A stretch of 50,051 bases of DNA from Streptomyces melanogenes (GTDB lineage: Bacteria > Actinomycetota > Actinomycetes > Streptomycetales > Streptomycetaceae): contig NZ_BMTS01000035.1 in assembly GCF_014649795.1 (NCBI RefSeq), positions 1-50,051 of the forward strand. The letters are read 5' to 3'. Shown here piece after piece: positions 16,908-24,634 of this stretch. The position numbers were made by a program, and so were the translations under genes. Numbering within the stretch: position 1 is the first letter of the stretch; each line of letters begins with the position of its first letter. The notes under the pieces were generated by a model, which was not told the DNA's origin, did not search any database, and saw only the letters and a program-made list of their open reading frames with translations.

Positions 16908-17867
16908 GTGCAGCGCTGGCGTGGCTTGGAGGACATTCCCCAGGACTGGGGACGCAGCGTCGTCACCATCGGCTCCTACGACGGGGTGCACCGCGGGCAT
17001 CAGGTGATCATCGGGCGGGCCGTGGAGCGCGCCCGCGAGCTGGGCATCCCGTCGGTCGTGGTGACCTTCGACCCGCACCCCAGCGAGGTCGTGCGCCCCG
17101 GCAGCCACCCGCCGCTGCTCGCCCCGCACCACCGGCGCGCCGAGCTGATGGCGGACCTGGGCGTGGACGCGCTGCTCATCCTCCCCTTCACCAGCGAGTT
17201 CTCGAAGCTGTCGCCGGCCGAGTTCGTGGTCAAGGCGCTCGTCGACAAGCTGCACGCGCGCGTGGTCGTCGAGGGCCCCAACTTCCGCTTCGGCCACAAG
17301 GCGGCCGGCAACGTGGAGTTCCTGGCCGAGCTGGGCGAGACGTACGACTACGAGGTGGACGTCATCGACCTCTTCGTCAGCGGCGAGGCGGGCGGCGGGC
17401 AGCCGTTCTCCTCGACCCTGACCCGGCGCCTGGTCGCCGAGGGCGATGTGGCGGGCGCGGCCGAGATCCTGGGCCGCCCGCACCGGGTCGAGGGCGTCGT
17501 GGTGCGCGGCGCGCAGCGCGGCCGCGAGCTGGGCTACCCGACGGCGAACGTGGAGACCCTGCCGCACACCGCGATCCCCGCGGACGGCGTGTACGCGGGC
17601 TGGCTCACCGCCGACGGCGAGCGGATGCCCGCCGCGATCTCGGTCGGCACCAACCCGCAGTTCGACGGCACCGAGCGCACGGTCGAGGCGTACGCGATCG
17701 ACCGCGTCGGGCTCGATCTGTACGGGCTGCACGTCGCCGTCGACTTCCTCGCCTACGTACGCGGCCAGGAGAAGTTCGAGTCGATCGAGGCACTGCTGGA
17801 AGCGATCGCGCGCGACGTGAAGCGCTCGACGGAGCTGATCGAGGCGGACGAGGCGCGCGGCGCCTAG
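16908..17867 (+). CDS. ribF: Bifunctional riboflavin kinase / FAD synthetase
   Basis: 319 residues. Phosphorylates riboflavin to FMN and adenylates FMN to FAD. The N-terminal nucleotidyltransferase domain carries GSYDGVHRGHQ (22-32), a variant of GxFDGVHxGH with Tyr24, then VVTFDPHPSEV and VEGPNFRFGHKA. The C-terminal kinase domain (from about 185) has GYPTANVE at 209-216, the Mg-ATP PTAN motif, and ends with the usual RGQEKFESIEALLEAI helix. Start GTG 16908 fits the MQRWRGLEDIP N terminus; the ribosome site (GAGGAGCGG) is moderate. It ends in a strong terminator, so it is separate from the secretion region that follows. Confidence 0.95.
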   Translation: MQRWRGLEDIPQDWGRSVVTIGSYDGVHRGHQVIIGRAVERARELGIPSVVVTFDPHPSEVVRPGSHPPLLAPHHRRAELMADLGVDALLILPFTSEFSKLSPAEFVVKALVDKLHARVVVEGPNFRFGHKAAGNVEFLAELGETYDYEVDVIDLFVSGEAGGGQPFSSTLTRRLVAEGDVAGAAEILGRPHRVEGVVVRGAQRGRELGYPTANVETLPHTAIPADGVYAGWLTADGERMPAAISVGTNPQFDGTERTVEAYAIDRVGLDLYGLHVAVDFLAYVRGQEKFESIEALLEAIARDVKRSTELIEADEARGA

Positions 17868-17899
17868 CACCGGTCAAACGCTGGTCAACCAGTGACCAG

Positions 17900-17953
17900 A
17901 AACCGCCCAAGACCTGGCATCCATTGACTATGGGTGAAGGTTTTGGGCGGTTT
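17900..17953 (+). terminator. Intrinsic terminator after ribF
   Basis: AAACCGCCCAAGACC (17900-17914) pairs with GGTTTTGGGCGGTTT (17939-17953) with one wobble, followed by T: a classical A-stem-T terminator. A 7-bp inverted repeat CTGGTCA / TGACCAG (17881-17899) abuts its left edge. Confidence 0.85.
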
Positions 17954-17961
17954 TCGTCGTA

Positions 17962-17988
17962 TTGACGAACCGGAGCGGCGCATAAGTT
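17962..17988 (+). promoter_or_regulatory. Candidate promoter of the secretion-associated operon, giving a leaderless message
   Basis: TTGACG (17962-17967), 15-base spacer, TAAGTT (17983-17988). A start about 7 bases beyond the -10 falls on GTG 17996, the best start of the next gene, which otherwise lacks a properly spaced ribosome site. Confidence 0.45.
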
Positions 17989-17995
17989 GAGGCAC

Positions 17996-18391
17996 GTGGC
18001 TGAACCCAATGTGTCCCGCATCCTCGGCATCGTCGGTGTCGACGCGGCCAAGGCCGCGCAACCCGGCGTCCCGCCGTACCACACACCGGTGTTCGTCCCG
18101 GCGCACCCGCGCTATCCGGCCCGGGGCGCCGCCCCGCGCGTCGACTTCGAGCTGCTGAGACCGCCCTCGGGACCGCCGGTCCCGGTCGCCTTCAGCACGC
18201 TGCCGGGGCTGGTCGACGCGCTCGGCCCGATGCAGCCCTGGATCGCCGTCTCCCTCGGCCCGTTCGCGGAGGCGATGCGCGAGGCCCGGCTGCCCAAGGT
18301 GCGCCTGGACCCGGACGTGGCGCCGGGCGGCCGCAGATGGCGGTCGGAGGACCTGGAGCGCACCTACGGAGAGAGCGGGGCAGGGGCATGA
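17996..18391 (+). CDS. SseB-like domain protein, first gene of the T7SS accessory unit
   Basis: 131 residues, soluble. The central part PVFVPAHPRYPARG ... PVPVAFSTLPGLVDALGPMQPW resembles the SseB N-terminal domain (named from a type III secretion protein but widespread in actinobacteria near type VII genes), including the F-S-x-L-x-x-L and QPW-x-x-V patterns. The start is uncertain: GTG 17996 fits a leaderless start, while TTG 17987 would add three residues. The TGA overlaps the next ATG (ATGA), so it is coupled to the small helical gene downstream. Role unknown; its place at the head of the unit suggests a cytosolic helper such as a chaperone or adaptor. Confidence 0.65.
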   Translation: MAEPNVSRILGIVGVDAAKAAQPGVPPYHTPVFVPAHPRYPARGAAPRVDFELLRPPSGPPVPVAFSTLPGLVDALGPMQPWIAVSLGPFAEAMREARLPKVRLDPDVAPGGRRWRSEDLERTYGESGAGA

Positions 18392-18678
18392 GCGCCGATG
18401 TGAAGGTCCTTCTGGCCGACCTCGACTCGATGGCGTCGACCTTCCACACGGAAGCCGGGATCTACCGGGGCATGCACGCCAACGTGAAGCCCGCGGTGGC
18501 CGGTTCCGGCGACCCCGGCTGCGACGCGGCGATCAAGTCGATGGCCGACCTGATCGCGGGCCTGCACGACAAGCTGGCGGACCGGCTGGACGACCACAGC
18601 GACAAGGTGAAGTACGCGCACGACTCGATGCAGCGCAACGACATCGACGTACACGGCCTCTTCGAGGACCTGATGTGA
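18388..18678 (+). CDS. Small helical protein, DUF6317/WXG100-like, partner-type
   Basis: 96 residues, two long predicted helices (about 3-35 and 45-85) joined by the turn VAGSGDPGCD, the length and shape of a WXG100 protein but without a WxG at the turn and without a clear YxxxD. It overlaps the gene before it by 4 bases and is followed after 10 bases by the WXG-fronted long protein. In LXG toxin loci, small helical proteins in this position bind the toxin N terminus and help export. That role is inferred from order and shape only. Confidence 0.65.
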   Translation: MSADVKVLLADLDSMASTFHTEAGIYRGMHANVKPAVAGSGDPGCDAAIKSMADLIAGLHDKLADRLDDHSDKVKYAHDSMQRNDIDVHGLFEDLM

Positions 18679-18688
18679 AGGGCACGCG

Positions 18689-19996
18689 GTGAGCGACAGC
18701 TGGGTGGGCGGGGACATCGGCGGCATACGCGCGATGGGCGACGCCTACAAGAACGCCAAGCACGACCTCGAATCGATCGTGAAGCCGCTGGGCACGGTCG
18801 TCGAGCAACTGGCCAAGGACGCGGCCTGGGAGGGCGAGGCGGCCGAGTCGTTCCGCGCCAAGTGGAGCGAGGACGCGCTGACGGCGGGCGGGTTCGCCGA
18901 GCTGGTCCACGCGACCGGAGAGATCCTCTGCACGCTGGCCGACCACCTCTCGGCCGCCGAGAGCGCGCTGCAGAACGCCGAGGACGTGGCCGTGAAGGCG
19001 GGCGTCCCGATGGGCCCCAAGGGCGTCCCCGGCCAGCTGATGACCAACAACCCGCCCCACCCCGACGAGCAGAAGGCGATCGACGGGCTCACCAACTACG
19101 CGGCCGTGCGCACGGACATCCTGCACGCGGCCCAGCAGGCCCGCCTGGACGCGGCCGAGGCGCTCGACAAGCTGTACCAGGAGGACACCTCCGAGGTGTC
19201 CAAGGGCGACAAGGTCACCATCGCCGACTATCTGCGCGGGCTGTACGCGTACGACTCCGAGCGCACCCGGGTCAAGGGGCACGATGCCGCCGACAAGCTG
19301 GACGACGCCAAGAAGGAAGCCGACGAGGCCAAGAAGGACCTGCGGGCCGAGCGCAAGGAGTGGCAGAAGCAGGGCAAGGCGCTGCCCAAGGACTCCCCGG
19401 CCCGGCTCGCCTACAAGGACGCGCTGACCAAGCTCGACGGCCTGGAGACCGACATCGCCCGCGCCGAGCACGGCAGTTCGGCGCTGCCGTACGACCACGC
19501 GCTCAATGTGAAGGTCGTGGACGCGGCGGACGCGCTGAAGCTGGGCAAGGGCCTGGAGAAGCTGCCGGACTTCCTCAAGGAGATCCCCGTCGTCGACATC
19601 GCGGCGGCCAGCGTCTGCGGCCTCCTGGAGGCGAAGGACGACCACGACAAGGGCTGGTCGTGGACCCACTCGGTGGTGGTGGACGGGGGCGCGGCACTGG
19701 GCGGACTCGCGGCGGGCGCGGGCGCGGTCGCCCTGGTGGCGAGTTCGGAGATCACCGTGCCCGTGGCGGTGGCCGCCGGAGTCGGCGGCCTGGTGATCAT
19801 CGGGACGACCGATCTGCTCGACGAGGCGTTCCACGAGCACTGGAGCGAGGACATCCACGACCATGGCGTGGTCGGCGGCATCCTGCACGGCTCCGCGAAC
19901 GTGGCGTCCGACACCTGGGGGGACGTCAAGCGGCTCGGCAGTGACGCCAAGGACGGAGCGAAGAAGGTGTGGCATGGCTTCACGGGCCTCTTCTGA
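18689..19996 (+). CDS. WXG100-fronted large protein with glycine-rich membrane segment, candidate T7SS effector
   Basis: 435 residues. The first 100 form a WXG100-like hairpin with WEG at 47-49, the canonical position. About 150-260 is charged and coiled-coil-like, rich in Lys/Asp/Glu/Ala (DKLDDAKKEADEAKKDL). About 325-375 is a hydrophobic, Gly/Ala-rich stretch with glycine-zipper spacing (GGAALGGLAAGAGAVALV, then VAVAAGVGGLVIIG), which could insert in a membrane. The last 60 residues are amphipathic and His/Asp-rich. This order (WXG/LXG front, linker, membrane-active end) is that of known pore-forming type VII toxins, but I recognise no named toxin domain. Its 3' end overlaps a membrane-protein gene by 23 bases. 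GTG 18689 follows the previous stop by 10 bases. Confidence 0.65.
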   Translation: MSDSWVGGDIGGIRAMGDAYKNAKHDLESIVKPLGTVVEQLAKDAAWEGEAAESFRAKWSEDALTAGGFAELVHATGEILCTLADHLSAAESALQNAEDVAVKAGVPMGPKGVPGQLMTNNPPHPDEQKAIDGLTNYAAVRTDILHAAQQARLDAAEALDKLYQEDTSEVSKGDKVTIADYLRGLYAYDSERTRVKGHDAADKLDDAKKEADEAKKDLRAERKEWQKQGKALPKDSPARLAYKDALTKLDGLETDIARAEHGSSALPYDHALNVKVVDAADALKLGKGLEKLPDFLKEIPVVDIAAASVCGLLEAKDDHDKGWSWTHSVVVDGGAALGGLAAGAGAVALVASSEITVPVAVAAGVGGLVIIGTTDLLDEAFHEHWSEDIHDHGVVGGILHGSANVASDTWGDVKRLGSDAKDGAKKVWHGFTGLF

Positions 19997-20471
19997 GGGC
20001 GTGACTCCCGCGAAACTGCCGGTGGTCGGCACCACGTGGTATCGCCGGGGTCCGCGCTACTGGCTGCGGCGCGCCGGATTCGGCTTCGCCGCCCTGCTGA
20101 CGGCGCTCCTCGTGTGCGCCGCCGCCGGCGCACTCTTCGACGGCCTGGTCTCCGGGCTCCCCGACGGCTGGCGCAAGGCCGGTTACGTCGTCGAAGGGGC
20201 GGCGGCCGTTGCCGGTCTGGCCTGGGGGTGGGTACGCGGGCGCCGCCAGATTCGCGAGCGGCTCGCTGACCCGCCGACGCCCGAGCAGAGTTGGGCGCGA
20301 CAGCGAGAGGCCCGGCGAGGCGCGGCGAGTGGTGTCAGCGGCCGTGGCCTCATGTTGCTCATGCTGCCGCTGTTGCCCGCGGTGATGGCTTGGTGGCTGG
20401 GCACGATGTGTGCGGCCACGTTCGTACGGGAACTGCCGTCGGAGGTGGGCGCCCGGAGGGCGCTCCCGTAG
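19974..20471 (+). CDS. Membrane protein overlapping the WXG-fronted gene (possible immunity partner)
   Basis: 165 residues with two or three membrane segments: FGFAALLTALLVCAAAGALF (about 37-56), a weaker one near VEGAAAVAGLAWGWV (about 72-86), and LMLLMLPLLPAVMAWWLG (about 126-143). Between them is a basic, cytosolic-looking loop. ATG 19974 lies inside the end of the preceding gene (23-base overlap), so expression is tightly coupled. A small membrane protein directly behind a toxin-like protein with its own membrane segment is the arrangement of membrane immunity proteins; the sequence itself shows only that it is an integral membrane protein. The stop is followed directly by a half copy of the palindromic element (20470-20486). 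Confidence 0.62.
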   Translation: MASRASSEGVTPAKLPVVGTTWYRRGPRYWLRRAGFGFAALLTALLVCAAAGALFDGLVSGLPDGWRKAGYVVEGAAAVAGLAWGWVRGRRQIRERLADPPTPEQSWARQREARRGAASGVSGRGLMLLMLPLLPAVMAWWLGTMCAATFVRELPSEVGARRALP

Positions 20472-20505
20472 GGGCGCGGGGCTGTGACATCTACGGCTCC
20501 GCCGC

Positions 20506-20550
20506 GATGGGGGTCCCCCCTGTTCGAGCGAAGCCGAGAACTTGGGGGAG
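20506..20550 (+). repeat. Streptomyces-type dispersed intergenic repeat
   Basis: A GATGGGGGTCCCCCC start followed by a TTCGAGCGAAGCCGAGAAC middle and TTGGGGGAG end, which I recognise as a short intergenic repeat common in Streptomyces genomes. It can fold as an imperfect hairpin. A degenerate relative may lie at about 45368-45405 (ATGGGGGTGCCTCCC ... GGGCGAGGGGGGAG). Confidence 0.6.
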
Positions 20551-20595
20551 CGACCAGCCACGCACGGTACGCGGCCGAAGGATCGGGTTCCAGGC

Positions 20596-20634
20596 CGAAG
20601 GGCCGTACCGTCATCGCGGCGGTACGGCCCTTCG
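20596..20634. terminator. Bidirectional terminator between convergent genes
   Basis: CGAAGGGCCGTACCG (20596-20610) and CGGTACGGCCCTTCG (20620-20634) are a perfect 15-bp inverted repeat with a 9-base loop. It separates the rightward membrane-protein gene from the leftward EspI-like gene. Confidence 0.8.
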
Positions 20635-20649
20635 ACGTGCTGCCGACTC

Positions 20650-23600
20650 CTACTGCTGAGGCGGATGCTGCTGCCACCCCTGAGGAGGCTGCTGCCACCC
20701 CTGAGGAGGCTGCTGCCCCCCGTACGGCTGAGGCGGCTGCGGCGTATACGGCTGCGGCTGTGCCGGGAACGCCTGACCCGGGACGGGCTGGGGCTGACCG
20801 GGAACGGGCTGCGCTCCCGGCACCGGCTGCCCCGGCGCGGCGAACTGCCCCGGCATCGGCGGGGCCATGTGCGGCGGCGGGTTGACCCCGTCCCCCGTCC
20901 ACAGGCCCTGCTGCTGCTGGGCGCGGACGAAGTCCTCGGCCACCAGCGCCGACAGGTGGAAGTACGCCTCGCGCGTCTTGGGCCGCATCATGTCGAGGTC
21001 GACCTCGGCGCCCGCCGCCAGGTGCTCGTCGAACGGGACCACCACGACCCCGCGGCAGCGCGTCTGGAAGTGCTGGACGATGTCGTCCACCTTGATCATC
21101 TTGCCGGTCTCGCGGACCCCGGAGATGACCGTGAGGGAGCGCTGGACGAGGTCGGCGTACCCGTGCGCGGAGAGCCAGTCCAGCGTCGTGGACGCGCTCG
21201 ACGCGCCGTCGACGGACGGGGTGGAGATGATGATCAGCTGGTCCGCGAGGTCGAGCACGCCGCGCATCGCGGAGTACAGCAGACCCGTACCCGAGTCGGT
21301 GAGGATGATCGGGTACTGCTTGCCCAGGACGTCTATCGCCCGCCGGTAGTCCTCGTCGTTGAACGTCGTGGACACGGCCGGGTCGACGTCGTTGGCGATG
21401 ATCTCCAGACCGGACGGCGCCTGCGAGGTGAACCGGCGGATGTCCATGTACGAGTTGAGGTACGGGATCGCCTGGACCAGGTCGCGGATGGTGGCCCCGG
21501 TCTCGCGGCGCACCCGGCGGCCGAGCGTGCCGGCGTCCGGGTTGGCGTCGATCGCCAGGATCTTGTCCTGCCGTTCGGTCGCCAGCGTCGCGCCGAGCGC
21601 CGTCGTGGTCGTCGTCTTGCCGACACCGCCCTTGAGGGAGATGACCGCGATCCGGTAGCACGACAGCACCGGCGTCCGGATGAGGTTGAGCTTCTGCTGC
21701 CGCTCGGCCTCCTCCTTCTTGCCGCCGAACTTGAAGCGCGAGGCGTTGCCCGGGTTGCGGCTGGACTTCGCCTTCTGCTTGTTGTTGCGCAGCAGCCGGT
21801 CGGAGGAGAGCTCCACGGCCGCGGTGTACCCGAGCGGCGCACCCGGCACGGACCGCTCGCGCTGGTCGTGCGCCACGGGGGAGGGCCACCCGGCCCCGCT
21901 CCGCGGATCCACGGGCCCGGCGGGCGGCTGAGCCTGCGGCTGCGGCTGCGCCGGGGGCTGGGCCTGCTGCTGGTGGGGTACGGGGGCGTGGGCGTTGGGC
22001 GTCCCCGGCTGGGGGAAGCCGTAGCCGCCGTGGGGGGCCTGCGGGGCCTGCGGTGCGGGCGGGGTTTGGGCGGGGGCCGGTGCGGGTGCCTGCGCCTGTG
22101 CCGGGGTCGGCTGCGGGAAGCCGTAACCGCCTTGGGGGGCGGGGGAGTTGGGGTCGGCGGCCGGGGTGCCCGGGTGCGGGAACGGGTGCGCGCCCTGGGG
22201 GGTGTTCGTGTCCGGGGCCGGGGTGCCGGGGGCGCCCTGTGTTCCCGGGTGCGGGAATCCGTACGCGCCCTGCGGGGTGGGGGCGTTGGGGGTGACCGTC
22301 GGGGTCGGGGCCGGGGCCGGGAAGTTCGGTGCGGCCTGTGCGGCCTGCGTGCCCGGCTGCGGGAACCCGTAACCGCCCTGCGGGGCAGGGGTGTGGGGGG
22401 CGGCGGCCGGAGTCGGTGTCGGGGCGTTCGGCGTGCCCGGGGGCGGGAAGCCGTAACCGCCCTGCGGGGCCGGAGCGTTGGGCTGGGGCAGCGGGAAGCT
22501 GCCCTGGCCCGTCGGGGGCGCGGGCTGCGGCGCCACCGGCTCGGCGCCGTGCGGCAGCGGCCACGCGGGCTGCCCGGTCTGCTGCGGCGCCGGTACGGGC
22601 CACTGCGGAGCCGGTGCGGGCGCGGCGGGCTGGTACGCGGGCGGCAACGGCGGCAGCCCCGGCTGCTGGGCCTGCGCGGCCCACGGCTGCTCGGCGGGGG
22701 TGCCCGGCGCGTCCTGCGGCACGGCGTCCTGGGGGGTCGCGTCCGCGACCGGGGGTACGGCGTCGGCGGGTGCGGTCACAGCGGCTGCCTGCGCCGCCAC
22801 GGCGTCGACCGGCTCGGCGACCGGCGGCGCGGGGACGGGCTCGGCGGGTGCGGCGGGTGCGGCAGGCACGGCGTCGGCGGCCTCGGCCGTCACCGGCGCG
22901 GCGGTCACGTAGTCGCCCGACTCGTCGGGGCTGACGGAGTCGGCGGGCTCGGCGGCCACCTGGTCGGCGGGGGCCGGGGCGGCGTCGGCCGACTCGGCGG
23001 CGGGCGCCTCCGCAGGGGCGGGCGCGGCGTCGCTCGGCTCGGGCGCAGCGGCGGGCTCGGGCTCGTCCGAAGCCGCTTCGGCTTCCGGCGCGGTGCCCTC
23101 GGCGCTGTCCGGGCCGGAGGTCGGCTCGGCCTGGGCCGGAACGGCGGAGTCCTGCACGGCATCGGCCGCAGGCTCGTCCTTGACGGCCACGTCGACCGGC
23201 TCGTCGGCGGCGACCGGCGCGGGAGCAGCGGGGGCATCGGCGGCAGCGACCGGCGCATCCGCGCCCGCGCCCGCCTCGGAGTTGGCCTCCGCCTTCGCCG
23301 CGTCCGCCGCGGCCAGCCGCTCCGCGAGCTCCCGCTTCAGGGAGCCCGGCGAGAACCGCATCGTCGCGCCGCTCTCGACGTCCCCGCCGCCGAACGGCCG
23401 CGCCTCGGCGGGCGCGTCCTCGGCCGGGGCCGGGCCCGGCGGCGCGGGCGTGGTCGTCCAGTTCGGCTGGAAGCCGCCGCTGGAGGGCAGACCGGGCACG
23501 GCCACGGGCGGCCCGGCGGGCGGCGGGGGAGGCGGCGTCGCCGCGTCCGCGCTCGGCGCCGCGTTCTGCGTGTACCAGGCCGGCGGGGTGTAGTCGATGG

Positions 23601-23691
23601 TGAACTCACCCGTGGGCTCGGGATCGGCGTCGGACCGATTCTCGTCGCGCGCGTTCCCGCCGGTGCGGAACTGGTCCTGATCGCTGTTCAC
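20650..23691 (-). CDS. EspI-like MinD/ParA-type ATPase with long Pro/Ala-rich N terminus (T7SS-associated)
   Basis: 1013 residues from GTG 23691, which has AAAGGA upstream; the start is fixed by VNSDQDQFRTGG. Residues 1-620 are low-complexity: first Ala/Pro/Glu/Asp-rich, then at least six imperfect repeats of the type PQGGYGFPQPGTP. From about 675 a MinD/ParA domain follows, with deviant Walker A KGGVGKTTTT at 687-696, the IDANPDAGTLG switch and ILTDSGTGL. The last 80 residues are again Pro/Gln-rich. Mycobacterial EspI in ESX-1 has the same plan (Pro-rich front, MinD-like end), and I infer a role in controlling or powering secretion. It is the last gene of a leftward set with eccE and an unknown gene, with 181 bases between it and that neighbour. 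Confidence 0.8.
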   Translation of the reverse strand: MNSDQDQFRTGGNARDENRSDADPEPTGEFTIDYTPPAWYTQNAAPSADAATPPPPPPAGPPVAVPGLPSSGGFQPNWTTTPAPPGPAPAEDAPAEARPFGGGDVESGATMRFSPGSLKRELAERLAAADAAKAEANSEAGAGADAPVAAADAPAAPAPVAADEPVDVAVKDEPAADAVQDSAVPAQAEPTSGPDSAEGTAPEAEAASDEPEPAAAPEPSDAAPAPAEAPAAESADAAPAPADQVAAEPADSVSPDESGDYVTAAPVTAEAADAVPAAPAAPAEPVPAPPVAEPVDAVAAQAAAVTAPADAVPPVADATPQDAVPQDAPGTPAEQPWAAQAQQPGLPPLPPAYQPAAPAPAPQWPVPAPQQTGQPAWPLPHGAEPVAPQPAPPTGQGSFPLPQPNAPAPQGGYGFPPPGTPNAPTPTPAAAPHTPAPQGGYGFPQPGTQAAQAAPNFPAPAPTPTVTPNAPTPQGAYGFPHPGTQGAPGTPAPDTNTPQGAHPFPHPGTPAADPNSPAPQGGYGFPQPTPAQAQAPAPAPAQTPPAPQAPQAPHGGYGFPQPGTPNAHAPVPHQQQAQPPAQPQPQAQPPAGPVDPRSGAGWPSPVAHDQRERSVPGAPLGYTAAVELSSDRLLRNNKQKAKSSRNPGNASRFKFGGKKEEAERQQKLNLIRTPVLSCYRIAVISLKGGVGKTTTTTALGATLATERQDKILAIDANPDAGTLGRRVRRETGATIRDLVQAIPYLNSYMDIRRFTSQAPSGLEIIANDVDPAVSTTFNDEDYRRAIDVLGKQYPIILTDSGTGLLYSAMRGVLDLADQLIIISTPSVDGASSASTTLDWLSAHGYADLVQRSLTVISGVRETGKMIKVDDIVQHFQTRCRGVVVVPFDEHLAAGAEVDLDMMRPKTREAYFHLSALVAEDFVRAQQQQGLWTGDGVNPPPHMAPPMPGQFAAPGQPVPGAQPVPGQPQPVPGQAFPAQPQPYTPQPPQPYGGQQPPQGWQQPPQGWQQHPPQQ

Positions 23692-23826
23692 CGGATTCCT
23701 TTCGTTCGCAGGCCGTCCCAGCCTAATAGCCGACCACACCGCACCGGCAGGCCCGGCCACGTATGCGCTCGCCGCGGGAGGCGCGGTCGGTCCACCGCTG
23801 TCGGCCGACCGCGGGCCGCCGGTGCC

Positions 23827-23850
23827 GGTCGCGCAGTTTGCCGCGCCCCG
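23827..23850. repeat. Half copy of the palindromic intergenic element
   Basis: GGTCGCGCAGTTTGCCGCGCC continues to 23850 and matches the left inner arm of the elements at 206-355 and 3721-3869 with two changes. It lies just downstream of the 3' end of the leftward gene at 23873-24634, like the other copies. Confidence 0.6.
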
Positions 23851-23872
23851 TGGAGGATGGGGCCCCGGACGG

Positions 23873-24634
23873 TCAGTCCATTCTGCGGGCCGAGCCCAGC
23901 AGACCTGTCTCCGCGTCCGTGGCCTGGGTCATCACGAACTGGCGGTCGCGGGCACCGCACCACAGTGTCACGCCGTCCGCCAGCGTGGACAGCGCCTCCG
24001 TCTCGGCCTGCGGGAGATGCATGATCCGACCGATCTGCGCGGCCTCGTCCGGCGAGACCCGCTGCACACCGACCAGATCCGACTTCTCCAGCAACCGGGG
24101 TGCCACGGGGCTCAGATACGGCAGCAGCGTCAGCACCGACTGCCACGGCGCCGAGACCACGCGCCCGCGCGGCGGCCGCATCCCGCAGTCGCGCACGACC
24201 ACGACCGGCGATCCGGCGGACGCGCCCTGCGGCGGCACCCGGCCCACGTCGTGCAGCGCGATGCACTGCTGCCCGCCGCCCGCCGCCTGGGCGAGCGCCG
24301 TCCAGGCCGGGGCCCGGCCCGTCTCCACGGTCACGCGCGCGCCCGTCGCGGCCGCCCGCAGCGCGAGCACCTGCGCGGTCCAGAGCCCGCCGATCAGCGT
24401 CACGTCGTACGCCGTGGGGCGGTTGATGCCGAGGACCGACGGGCGGCCCGAGGCGTCCACGCCTATCACCATGCCGTCGTCGCCGACGGGCAGCGCCAGG
24501 GCCTCCACCTGGTCGGCGGAGAGCGCGTGCCGGTCGCGGCGCGGCCCGAGGAGCCCGAAGCCCATCCGGGCGCGCCCTCTGCGCACCTCAGGAGAGGTGG
24601 GCGCAGTGGCAGGAGAGACAGAGGACGTGGTCAT
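23873..24634 (-). CDS. Conserved T7SS-associated protein of unknown function, coupled to eccE
   Basis: 253 residues without signal peptide or membrane helix. I do not recognise a named domain. The middle shows alternating strands and helices (GMVIGVDASGRPSVLG, then YDVTLIGGLWTAQVLALRAA), and a nucleotide-binding-like or degenerate FtsK/EccC-like fold is possible, but no Walker motif is visible. A later stretch SPVVVVRDCGMRPP precedes helices. ATG 24634 overlaps the eccE TGA by one base (TGATG), so translation is coupled; a cytosolic partner of EccE is the simplest reading. It starts with a Ser/Thr/Pro-rich segment. Confidence 0.6.
   Translation of the reverse strand: MTTSSVSPATAPTSPEVRRGRARMGFGLLGPRRDRHALSADQVEALALPVGDDGMVIGVDASGRPSVLGINRPTAYDVTLIGGLWTAQVLALRAAATGARVTVETGRAPAWTALAQAAGGGQQCIALHDVGRVPPQGASAGSPVVVVRDCGMRPPRGRVVSAPWQSVLTLLPYLSPVAPRLLEKSDLVGVQRVSPDEAAQIGRIMHLPQAETEALSTLADGVTLWCGARDRQFVMTQATDAETGLLGSARRMD

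Noticed and set aside
22000..22500. Regular repeat spacing that could suggest a CRISPR array
   Set aside because: The repeats are in frame within a coding region (PQGGYGFPQPGTP type), imperfect, and have no unique spacers.
20542..24024. 1160-residue forward open frame across the EspI-like gene
   Set aside because: Antisense to the MinD-type ATPase with its KGGVGKTTTT loop; no motif of its own.
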